In this document: piece after piece, positions 11,813 through 20,540 of the stretch
Layout of the letters: each line of letters begins with the position of its first letter
Position numbering within the stretch: position 1 is the stretch's first letter
DNA from: Acanthornis magna
Taxonomy: Eukaryota; Chordata; Aves; Passeriformes; Acanthizidae
Length of the DNA stretch: 64,000 nucleotides
Direction: 5' to 3'
NCBI GenBank assembly: GCA_036785705.1
Contig: JAWUZG010000056.1
Location: 18,978,501 to 19,042,500 of the forward strand
Made by a program: the position numbers and the translations under genes
Notes under the pieces: model-generated
Database searches by the model: none
Told to the model about the DNA's origin: nothing
Seen by the model: the letters and a program-made list of their open reading frames with translations, nothing else

Positions 11813-13271
11813 GGTGCCTTCCCCCTCTGCCCCATCTCCTGGTGCTGTCCTCGCTCGCTGACCTCCTCGTGTCACATCACGTGCAGCAGGACCTGGAACA
11901 TGTGCTCACCTTCTGCTGCTCACCTGGGCTCCAGACCCAGAGCAGCAGCTCCCAAAGCCAGCGCTGGACAGTCCCCAGTGTCCCCCCTGGCACTGCTGTC
12001 ACTGTGGCCACCTTCCCCTGCAGTGAAATGCCCCCCAGGTTCCTGCAGCGCCTGGGGCCTGCCGTCACCCTCCCACTCGTTTTGGCCTCTTGGGCTCTGC
12101 CTTAGCTGGCAGGGCTCTCCTGCTGCGTCCCTGATGCCCAGGGAGCCTAGCCCTGGGGGGCAGAGGACAAGAGCCCCCCACACACGAGGGTTCCCGTGGG
12201 CTTTTAGAGGATGGGGCTTCAGAAGGGCTGAGCAGCCTTGGGGACCCAGATCTTGTAGGATTATGTGCCCGAGTCCTTCAAGCATCCTTGTAAATTAAGT
12301 ATTTATTTACAGTGAGATTCTTGCACGCACAGCAGGGACAACATTAGCAAATCCAAGCCTCGTGCCTGAAAATCAGGAGCCAGGGGTGCAGAGCTGGGGC
12401 TGGAGAGTGAAACCCCAGGGCTGCTCCTCCTGCTGTCTTGTCTGTGCCCCCGCTGAGCACCCTCTGGGCCATCTGCCTCTCACATTTTCCAGCCTTCTTT
12501 GACAATCAGCACAGAAAGATTTCTTTTTTTCGACAGAATCTGTGATTACTTTTCAGTCACGAGGAGCGGGAAGTGGGACTTCCAGGAAAATGCCACTGAA
12601 TATCAAGAGAATAATAAAGGAAACACAAGTCCTGGCTGTGGTGCCCGGTCGTGGGTCAAGACAAAGTTTCCCTGGGTGTGTTGGGGGGGACACACGACCC
12701 CAGTAATGTGTTTTTATGGCCCCCCAGTTCACAGTAGAGTCCCCAGAGGCTGAGATACACAGAGATACTCTCCTCTCTGCCTGTTACAACATTTACAGAA
12801 ACAGTCTGTAAATAGAATTATAAGAATGTTTTAAATGGATTTCTGAGCTGGATTCAGAAGTATTCCCCAGTCGAATTCCCTAAATATAAACCAGAGCTTA
12901 TCTTGCTGGCACAAAACTGCCGAGAGCATCTTTCAGCGTTACCCCGTGAGCCCCCGAGGAGGCTGGGAGTTGTATTCGCACTTTTTGGGGTCTGCTGAGG
13001 TACAGCTGCGACTCAGGGGCTCGGGGGGAGGAGGACACTGTGCCCCATCGAGGCAGGAGCCCCCAAGGGACACTGCCGCGAGCCCACGGAGCAGAGCTCC
13101 TCCTGACACACCTGATGGGCTCTGCTGCACGGAAGGGCCTGGAGCGAAGGTTTGCTGGGAACTGCTGACTTGAGCAGCCGCACAGTCAGGCCTAAGTGTC
13201 TCTGCTGTATTTCAAAGTAAAACCAGGCAATTACGAGTATTTTTTAAAAGTTATTTGGTGCAATAGTGGAG
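11813..13271. other. Intergenic sequence, nothing recognised
   Basis: GC-rich to 12,480, then AT-richer pockets at 12,490-12,620 and 12,760-12,920. No exon is recognised. Confidence 0.5.
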
Positions 13272-13560
13272 TCATAGAATCCTGGAATGGTTTGGGCTAG
13301 AAGGAACAGCTTAAGGCTCATCCAGTGCCACCCCTGCCGTGGCAGGGACACCTTCCATGATCCCAGGGTGCTCCAACCCCAATGTCCAGCCTGGCCTTGG
13401 ACACTGCCAGGGATCCAGGGGCAGCCACAGCTGCTCTGGGCACCTGTGCCAGGGAACAGCAACCTCCCGCCCCTCCCAGGGAACAATTCCTTCCCATATT
13501 CATTATCCCTGCCCCTGGCACTGGGAAGCCATTCCCCCTTGCCCTCTCACTGCAGGCCCT
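13272..13560 (-). mobile_element. CR1 LINE 3' fragment
   Basis: It starts 'tcatagaatcctggaatggt' and runs through the CR1 blocks 'gccacagctgctctgggcac' and 'aacaattccttcccatattc'. It is a longer fragment than most here; the left end is exact and the right end approximate. Confidence 0.9.
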
Positions 13561-13689
13561 GAGCTTTGCCCCTGCTCCTGGCTGGGCTCTTGCCAGCCCC
13601 TTCCCCATCCCGAGAGCCTCTCTCACCCCTGCAGCTCCAGGGCAGTGAAGAGGTGGCTGAGGTCAGCTCCTCTGACCTGCCCAGCAGCG

Positions 13690-13890
13690 CAGGCTCTGTA
13701 ATTACTCACTGAATATCTGCCTCGAGCCAGAGCTGTGTGCTGGAACTGAAGGAGCCTCTGTCTAATGAGCTGTCCCTGGATGTAAGCAGTAATTAATGTG
13801 CATCGCCCTGCAGGTTCCCACCTCCTCCTAATAGGCTGAAATTTTATCCTCTGGTTATAATTGCAAATTATGGTAAAAATTTTACATGCC
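13690..13890. promoter_or_regulatory. Candidate conserved non-coding element
   Basis: Repeat-free AT-richer block with GTAATTACTC, GTAATTAATGTGC, GGTTATAATTG and GCAAATTATGG, a homeodomain-type motif cluster. It lies about 4.7 kb upstream of the FRMD5 start. Regulatory role is inferred. Confidence 0.3.
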
Positions 13891-13977
13891 TGGGAGTCGG
13901 GGAGCTGATGCTCCAGTTTATCCCCTGTGGGTACACACGGGGAGCTTGCAGAGATGGCTCCAGCCATCCTTTAACTC

Positions 13978-14092
13978 CTGGCCCTTGGACACTTCATCCT
14001 CTCCACCTCTTCTCCTGCCTCGTCCCCTTCTCTTTCTCTCTCCCTTTGTCTCCTCTCCTCACCATTCTTTGCCTCCTTCCTTTCTGTGTCTG
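13978..14092. repeat. Polypyrimidine tract
   Basis: About 115 bp, very largely C and T, with CTTTCTCTCTCCC-type runs. Low-complexity sequence. Confidence 0.8.
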
Positions 14093-14531
14093 AGGGACAG
14101 CGTCTGAGCCTAAATAACTATAACTTATTGACCTCCTGTGGCTGGAGGAGACAGCTCAGCTGCAGGTCCAAATGCTCCCATGGCCATCAGCTGAGGGTGA
14201 AGGATGCACCAACGCTCGCCAAAGGCTTCCACACTCCCCAAACACGAACTGATGGCAGAAAGCTCCCACTGCTGCACCCCCTGGAAGATCTCCCGTCTGG
14301 AACCAGCCTGCAGTGCTAAAACTGGCCTGGAGCCAGCGGTGAGTCCCTCAGCCGTTGCCATAGTGTTATAATTATTCATTATTGTAGGAAAATATTGCAT
14401 AAAGAGGTGACAGACATTTATTCCAGATCCAGGAGGGATCTCTGAGGGAAGGAGCTCTGAGGCTGGTTGCAGTAGCCAGGTGAGACTCTTTCAAGAAGAG
14501 GCTCCGTCTTCTTCTCCAAACCTTTTTATCC

Positions 14532-14554
14532 AAAAAAAAAAAAAAAAAAAAAAG
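14532..14554. repeat. Poly(A) run of 23
   Basis: Uninterrupted A homopolymer. No retrotransposed gene is recognisable upstream of it. Confidence 0.95.
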
Positions 14555-15063
14555 TAATTAAGGAATAAGAGAGAATTTGGGCTTTGTTCCTATCAACTCT
14601 CAGTGCACAGGAAGCTGAGAGCAAACGTGAGGCGGTGAATGATGTGCCAGGCAGCCTGGAGAGCTGCCCAGGGCTGAGTCCAGCTGCTGCGGGAGGCTGA
14701 TGGCAATGCGGACAGCTCTGCTGACCACTTGAGTCACAGCAAGCCCCGAGGGCTGGGCCCACTCGGACATCTCGCCCGGCCGGCGCTGTGCTGGAGCTCT
14801 GCTGCTGACAACAGTGGGTGTGTGCAATTTCAGAGGCAGGTACGTGCTGAAAGGCAGAGCCGAGCTGACAGCCTCGCTCCCGGCGCCGGGAAAGGCCAAA
14901 CGTGTCCCTGAGAGCAGAGGGCTGTGCTTTGGTCATTTCAGCACAAGGAGCAGTCATTGTTTACAATGTTTGCATAACTGGAAGATGAACAGCCATCCCT
15001 TACCCCTGTGGGGCTGCCTGGGGTCTCCGGCTGGGCCCTGAGCCAGCGCTTGGCAGCCCTGGG

Positions 15064-15439
15064 CTCTGCTCCAGCCGTACCTGGGCAGCCCCAGGGGCTG
15101 TTCTCCACACCTCACACACCCCTGCTCTGCTCCAGCCGTACCTGGGCAGCCCCAGGGGCTGTTCTCCACCCCTCACACACCCCTGCTCTGCTCCAGCCAT
15201 ACCTGGGCAGCCCCAGGGGCTGTTCTCCACCCCTCACACACCCCTGCTCTGCTCCAGCCATACCTGGGCAGCCCCAGGGGCTGTTCTCCACCCCTCACAC
15301 ACCCCTGCTCTGCTCCAGCCATACCTGGGCAGCCCCAGGGGCTGTTCTCCACCCCTCACACACCCCTGCTCTGCTCCAGCCATACCTGGGCAGCCCCAGG
15401 GGCTGTTCTCCACACCTCACACACCCCTGCTCTGCTCCC
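15064..15439. repeat. 61-bp minisatellite, about 6 copies
   Basis: The unit begins CTCTGCTCCAGCCATACCTG and includes GGGCTGTTCTCCAC and CTCACACACCCCTG. Copies are nearly identical, suggesting recent expansion. Confidence 0.95.
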
Positions 15440-15533
15440 AGAGCTTCAGCTGCTGTGGGTGACAAACTGTAATGGATGATAAATCCATGGACTATGTGGA
15501 GAATAAATAATGAGCAATATTTTCTAGTGAAAG

Positions 15534-15715
15534 CATAGAATCACAGAATCCTGGATTGGTTTGGGTTGGAATGGACCTTAAATCTTATCTCATTCAAACC
15601 CCTGCCATGGGCAGGGACACCTTCCACTATCCCAGGTTGCTCCAAGCCCCATCCAGGAGCTCGAACATTTCAAGGGATCTGGCAGCCACAGCTTCTCTGG
15701 GCAGCCTGTGCAGCT
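15534..15715 (-). mobile_element. CR1 LINE 3' fragment
   Basis: It begins 'catagaatcacagaatcctg' and has 'ggttgctccaagccccatcc' and 'ccacagcttctctgggcagc'. It is the last recognised CR1 before the FRMD5 promoter. Confidence 0.9.
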
Positions 15716-17899
15716 CTCTTAGTGAAATCTAACCTGTTTGAAAACAAACACAGCTAAAAATTCACTTTACATTTGGAAAGCTGCATTTTGAATTTTTTAG
15801 CTCAAAACTGCAAGTGGCAGACAATCGAAATCGGGAGGATTTGTAGGATTTACAGTATTAATTATTAAAAAGGAAAGAAAAAGACATTACTCATGAAAAG
15901 TGCATTCTTGTCGATCAAAGCTGCAAACAGAGAGTACTTTTATAAAGGTATCTGCCAGCCTTTGATACGCTCTGTGGAAACCTTGTCAGGTATTTTGAGA
16001 GTGGAACGTGCTGTCGGGCTCCAGTGATGTTCCCTGTTTCGAGGTCGAGGCAGAGGCAGCAGAGGGAGGTGAGCTCAGCCGAGAGGCTCCCGAGCTGCCT
16101 CAGCAAGGGGCTCCAGGAAAAAACCACAGCAAACTGGAACCTCCACGGAACCGCTCCCTGGGGGCAGGAGCAGAGTTGCAGCGGTGCCATGGCCCAGGCA
16201 GAGGCTCGGCACAGCCGGGCTGCCGTGAATGCGCTGCTCATTAAACCCTCAGCTGGCTCGGCCCGGCTGCTCGCGCTGAAAGCAGCACCTGCCAGCGCCG
16301 AGGAGCCCATTCTTCAGCAGCAGCTCAGCTGGTTCACGAGGGGAGCTCGGAGGCAGATGAACAATTTATGCAGAGTGGGATCCATGACAAAGTAGCAGCT
16401 ACTTTGGTGAATACAAGCATCTTTGTACAAGTGCCCAGATGGTTCAGGAGCGGGGCCGTGGCTGTGAAAAGAGCCCTTGTTGTTCCGGGCTCGGCATCAC
16501 GCCCCTGACAACGTGCTGGCCACGGCCCATGGTCCTGGGAGCTGCAGGATCCCGACAGACATCCCACACAGGCCGAGTGCCTGCCTCTGGTGACATTTTC
16601 TCTGCAGGATAATGTCCTTCCCAGGGTGTTCCCGCTGTCACTGCTGCAGCTCTACTGTCTGCAATGTCGTGTTCCCTCTCTGTCCTTTACATTAACTGGA
16701 CATTTGGATTAACTGCCTGTTGGACACTGAGATAACCAAACCTGGTCCTCCGCGGTCCCTCCATGGGCACGAGGGTCATGGAGCTGTGTCCAGCCTGGCT
16801 GGGGATGGGAGCACAGGCCGGGAGAGACTCATCTCTCATCACCCATCTCGAGACAGCCCTTGGACTGCAGGATCCTAAAGGATCCCAGCCCCACACACCG
16901 GAGATGGCTCCCCACAGCAGGGATGGGGGTCAGGGGTAGGAGAGCCTGCAGAGCCACCGGCCTGAGAGCAGCTGACCTTGCCATGGGAGCTGGAAAGAAG
17001 AGCAGAGAGAGACACTGCCCTGCAGCCAGGAGTGACCTGGAAGGGCTGGTGGGAGTGGCTGGGAAAGGTGAGGAACGTGACTCCAAACCATCTTCCTGAC
17101 TAGGAAGGCAAGGAATGAACAAGGCTGGAGCAGAGAGAGTGTGGGGAGCAGTTGGACAGCTGTGGTCCATGGAGACTGGTGCTCCTGGGGGAGGACGGGA
17201 GCTGCTCTGCAGCCTGAGCTGGAGGGGACAAAGACGAGAGGCCAGGCAGAGAGGAGCTGAGCCAGGAAGGTGCAGTGGGAACATCCCACTGTGGTGCAGA
17301 GGGATGGACTGGGGACAGCTTAACACAGGCCCTCACTGCAGCCTGTTTGATTTGGGTATTTGTCAGTGTGTGGAGCCAGGGTGGGGAGGAGCACTGCTGA
17401 CCCTCCCTGTGGGGCCTGGGGATGGCAGTGGCAGTGTGACACCCGGGCAGGGAATGGCAGGGGCGGGAGGCAGAAACCTGCAGCAGTGCTGGCTGGATTC
17501 CCATGCTCCCCAGTCACTGCTGATGCTGCCACCAGGTATTTCACTTCCCTGGAGCAGCACCAGCTGCATCCCATCAGCACTGATGGCTCTTGGAGTGCAT
17601 TTTGTCAAAGAACCAGAGATTTAAAACTTTCCTTCCATAACAAATAAACACTAAGGGAGAAGCTCATGTCCTGGGTGCCACGTTGGCACTTTGGCTGGCT
17701 CTGCTTGAAGGACCACAGCAGCTGCCAGCCCTCCATGGGAATACCTGCCTAGAAATGAAATTGGGTTCTGACAAGAGAGCTGGGCACAGGCTGGTGCTTT
17801 GGCAGGGACCTGTGGGCCTGCTGGGTCAAGCCTGGTCACCTGCTGTCCTTGGGGACACGGAGTCCCTGGGGCAGCCCCCGCTCTGCCCAGGGGCTCTGG
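15716..17899. other. FRMD5 5' flank without recognisable repeats
   Basis: AT-rich at 15,720-15,910, then moderately GC-rich up to the CpG island. There is no CR1, minisatellite or exon signal; distal promoter elements may lie here but none can be named. Confidence 0.5.
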
Positions 17900-18101
17900 G
17901 GTGCGGGTAGCCCCTGCCACGCGTCCGACCCTGCCCGACATGGCTGGCGATGCTCAGCGCCGCCGCGGCGCCCGAACTGGGGACTGCCCCTCTCTCCCGA
18001 CCCGCTGCCCCCGGTGTGGGGGACACCCGGTGGGCGCAGGCTGCGGGGAGCAGGTAGAGGCGCGGACACCTGCGGCGGAGCCCCGCAGCGCTGGGTGCCC
18101 G

Positions 18102-18141
18102 GCGCCCCCGGTGCGCCCCCGGTGCGCCCCCGGTGCGCCCC
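18102..18141. repeat. 11-bp GC-rich tandem repeat (GGTGCGCCCCC)
   Basis: About three and a half copies of an 11-bp unit within the distal promoter part of the CpG island. Confidence 0.7.
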
Positions 18142-18229
18142 CCGCTCCCCCGCCGCCCCTCCGCGCCCGCGGCTCCCCTCCCGCGCGGGGCTCCCGGCGG
18201 AGGCGGCGGGGCCGTGCCGCCCGTGCCGC

Positions 18230-18274
18230 ATTGGTTTGCGGCGGAGCCCATCACCGCCGCCGCGCCGAGATTGG
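18230..18274 (-). promoter_or_regulatory. Pair of inverted CCAAT boxes
   Basis: ATTGG occurs at 18,230-18,234 and again at 18,270-18,274, 40 bp apart, each in GC-rich sequence. Paired CCAAT boxes about 30-40 bp apart are typical NF-Y binding arrangements in CpG-island promoters. They lie about 270-310 bp upstream of the start codon. Binding is inferred. Confidence 0.5.
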
Positions 18275-18364
18275 CCCCCGCAGCCGGCACCGGGCGACCC
18301 CCGGGCCCGGCCTCCTCCCGCCCGCCGAGCGCCGCACCGGGCAGGGCACCGGGCACGGGCACCG

Positions 18365-18387
18365 CGCTCCGCTCCGCTCCGCTCCGC
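18365..18387. repeat. (GCTCC)n array, left arm of a 23-bp inverted repeat
   Basis: Four to five copies of GCTCC. The reverse complement of the whole stretch recurs exactly at 18,725-18,747, with exon 1 between the arms. Confidence 0.85.
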
Positions 18388-18441
18388 GCCGCCCGCAGCG
18401 GGGGCAGGGCCGGGCCGAGCCGGGCGGGGGGCGCGCCCACA

Positions 18442-18480
18442 GCCCCGCCCCGCACCGCCCCGCACCGCCCCGCACCGCGC
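18442..18480. promoter_or_regulatory. GC-box cluster, decamer CGCACCGCCC in tandem
   Basis: A CCCCGCCCC core near 18,443 is followed by decamers starting at 18,451, 18,461 and 18,471, the last differing at its end. These are candidate Sp/KLF sites just upstream of, or within, the 5'UTR. Confidence 0.45.
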
Positions 18481-18490
18481 CGGCAGCGGG

Positions 18491-18496
18491 ATGTGA
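18491..18496 (+). promoter_or_regulatory. Start-stop upstream ORF (ATG immediately followed by TGA)
   Basis: ATGTGA lies 45 nt before the FRMD5 ATG and in the same frame. If the transcript starts upstream of it, this is a minimal uORF at which ribosomes initiate and terminate on adjacent codons, an arrangement known to stall ribosomes and lower main-ORF translation. Its context has G at -3 and T at +4, so moderate. The TGA is also the upstream in-frame stop that supports the annotated start. Presence in the mRNA is inferred. Confidence 0.55.
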
Positions 18497-18541
18497 GCCG
18501 AGGCTCCGCCGGCAGCGCCCGCCGCCCCGCGCCCCGGGAAG

Positions 18542-18643
18542 ATGCTGAGCAGGTGGATGAGTGGCAGCAGCAGGAACCTGGACCGCGAGTACAACTGCAC
18601 CGTGCGGCTGCTGGACGACAGCGAGTACACCTGCACCATCCAG
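18542..18643 (+). CDS. FRMD5: FRMD5 coding exon 1 (N-terminal 34 residues, partial gene)
   Basis: This exon encodes 34 residues, from [17 protein letters not shown] to the segment [13 protein letters not shown] recognise it as the N-terminus of FRMD5, a FERM-domain protein of cell junctions and the cortex, reported to act with p120-catenin, integrin beta-5 and ROCK1 in adhesion and migration. The [16 protein letters not shown] segment is the first strand region of the FERM F1 ubiquitin-like lobe; paralogue FRMD3 has a related but clearly different start. The start is supported by A at -3 and by an in-frame TGA 16 codons upstream with no other in-frame ATG between. The exon ends after Gln34 in phase 0 at CAG|GTCAGC; beyond it the frame becomes low-complexity Gly/Pro/Arg/Ala sequence, as expected of intron. 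Residue 5 is Trp, where I remember Leu in mammals. Identification rests on recalled similarity, and the rest of the FERM domain (exon 2 onward) is not in view. Confidence 0.9.
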
Positions 18644-18721
18644 GTCAGCCTCCGCGGCGCCGGCACCGCGGCCGCGCTGCCCCCGCAGCCGCCGCGCTGC
18701 CGCCCGGCCCGGCAGACAAAA

Positions 18722-18747
18722 GGAGCGGAGCGGAGCGGAGCGGAGCG
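18722..18747. repeat. (GGAGC)n array, right arm of a 23-bp inverted repeat
   Basis: Five copies of GGAGC about 80 nt into intron 1. Positions 18,725-18,747 pair perfectly with 18,365-18,387. Confidence 0.85.
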
Positions 18748-19899
18748 GCGGGGGCGGCCCGGTGCTGCCCCGCGCCGCCAACAAAGGAGGCCCCCCCGCT
18801 CCCGCCGCCCGCCTCCCCCGGCTCTGGGGCGGCCACCGGAGCCGCGGCTGCCGGCGGCGGGGAGAGCCCCGGGGCTGAGCCCCGCCGCCCGCGACCCCCC
18901 CGCCGCGGAGGGGTGCGGGGATGGCGCGGAGGGATGCGGGGATGGCGCGGAGAGCCGCCCGCCTGCCCCCGGCGCGGCGATGCCCGCAGCACCCGGAGCG
19001 CAGCCGGAACGGGGCAGGGGCAGCCCGGCACGGCCGCCCCGGGGCCGGGGGAGCGGCGGCCGAGCCCCGCCGAGCCGCTCGGGGCGAGCCCTCCGCTGCC
19101 GGGCGCGGGGGCTGCGCGCAGCGCGGGGAGGACGTGGGTGCCAAGTGAAGTACGGGGGATGCAGCGGGGCAGGGACGCGCGGGGACCCGCGGGGCAGGGA
19201 TGCTGCAGGGCAGGGATGAGCCGGGGATGCTGCGGGCACGGACAGAGCCTCCCGGCCCCGCCGCAGCCGGTGCCCGCTCTGCCTCTCCCGTTAGCGCCCG
19301 GATTGCCGTGACGAGCGCTCGGGTTTTGTAATCGTCCGGAGCGGCGGGGACGGGCGCGCATCCGCCGCCCCCTGCGCCCCCGCGCCGGGAGGCACCGGGA
19401 CCGGCCCCAGGACCCGCGCTCGGCGCCGTCGCCCCCACGCCGTGTCCCCACGCTGCCAGTGCTGCGAGGGGCACCGCTCAGCGCGCAGATGTCGTGGGAT
19501 GTCGTATTGCTGAAAACTAGGGAAACGCACTCCCGGGCTCCGCTGGAGCCAGTCCGGTACCGGGACCGTGCGGCCGGGGGGCTGAGAGGAGCACCCCTGG
19601 CCCCGGCTGCTGCTGCGCTTCGTTCCTGCCATCAGCATCATCCTTGCCAGGGAGCTCACGAAAACCTGTGCGGAGCCGCACGCGCGGGGATTGCTGCTGG
19701 AGGCGGCTGGCCCCAGCCCAGCCCGTGGGCGATGGAAAATTCGGGGCAGAGTTTTGTGTAAAGGTGACTCAACACGTCAATAGCAACAGCTCCCACCGTC
19801 CAGCCTCGGGGCCCTCCGCTCCCCCTGCCCTGTGATGCCAAGGAGGGGTGAACATCCTCTCATTTTCGGCCACAAACCTGCTTTCGGTGATCATGCCAA

Positions 19900-20540
19900 A
19901 GGACGGTTACCGAGGGTGCTGCAGGCTATGGCAGGCACCGTCATTTTGGCTTAAACAGTCTAAAATCGATAAATGGGGTGATTTGTGCAAATACCACTGA
20001 AGAATGGTGGTAACGACGGCGGTCCCCGCTCACCTCCCCCACCGGGGTTGTAAAGTGTGACCCAGTAAACAGCTCTAACAGCAGCCCAGTTTATTTTGCA
20101 TAAGCCAAACTAATTCGTCTCTCAGAGGTTGTTTTTAATACAAATTAAATGGGAAACTGTAGTTTGGGAGAGAAAGTGTGGGCAGAGCAGTTCAGAAAAA
20201 TCTGGATTTTCTGCCCTTAAGACAATTTGACAAGGTGTCGTCATTTTGCATGTCGGTTTTTTTAAAGAGAAAATACTACTTGGTCCCATATTCCGGCTGA
20301 TATTTTATGTGTAGCATAGTAAACAGGGAATCCTGGTATTTAGCATGCATGACCTGAGGGATGAAGAATTTGCTCCTGTTACCCTGACAAGCAAGGTTAC
20401 CCCACTTAAGTGTTTGCTCTCGCTTGCTTTCATGCTGCCTTATAAGCCAAGTATTTATAGTCCATGCGAAATTAGGGAGAACATAGCAGGAATGTGTAAT
20501 GTCTTGCAAGTGAGGAAACCGTCACCGCGCAGGCTGCGAG
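19900..20540. promoter_or_regulatory. Candidate intronic conserved element downstream of exon 1
   Basis: Immediately after the CpG island the sequence turns AT-rich and repeat-free. Motifs include TTTTGCATAAG, AACTAATTCG, a GCATGCATGACC near 20,343 and CCTTATAAGCC. Position 1.3-1.9 kb into intron 1 and the absence of repeats suggest an enhancer; conservation is untested. Confidence 0.35.

Larger units (their letters stand above)
17900..19700. promoter_or_regulatory. FRMD5: CpG island covering the FRMD5 promoter, exon 1 and start of intron 1
   Basis: CpG dinucleotides rise sharply from about 17,900, peak at 18,050-19,150 and fade by about 19,700; the sequence on either side is CpG-poor. The island is centred on the exon 1 start codon and no TATA box is seen, so a TATA-less dispersed promoter is inferred with transcription start probably between 18,250 and 18,480. 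It contains two inverted CCAAT boxes, GC-box repeats and several short GC-rich tandem repeats. Open frames across it in several phases (for example 18,133-19,311) are composition artefacts. Edges are visual estimates. Confidence 0.85.

Noticed and set aside
11330..12298. 322-codon open frame
   Set aside because: Its first half is an antisense CR1 3' fragment and the rest has no domain.
14532..14554. Poly(A) run as the tail of a processed pseudogene
   Set aside because: The upstream sequence shows no protein-coding similarity and no target-site duplication was evident.
17799..19474. Several 200-467-codon open frames across the CpG island
   Set aside because: GC-rich sequence lacks stop codons by composition. 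Only the 34-codon FRMD5 exon has a recognisable protein match, and it ends at a splice donor.
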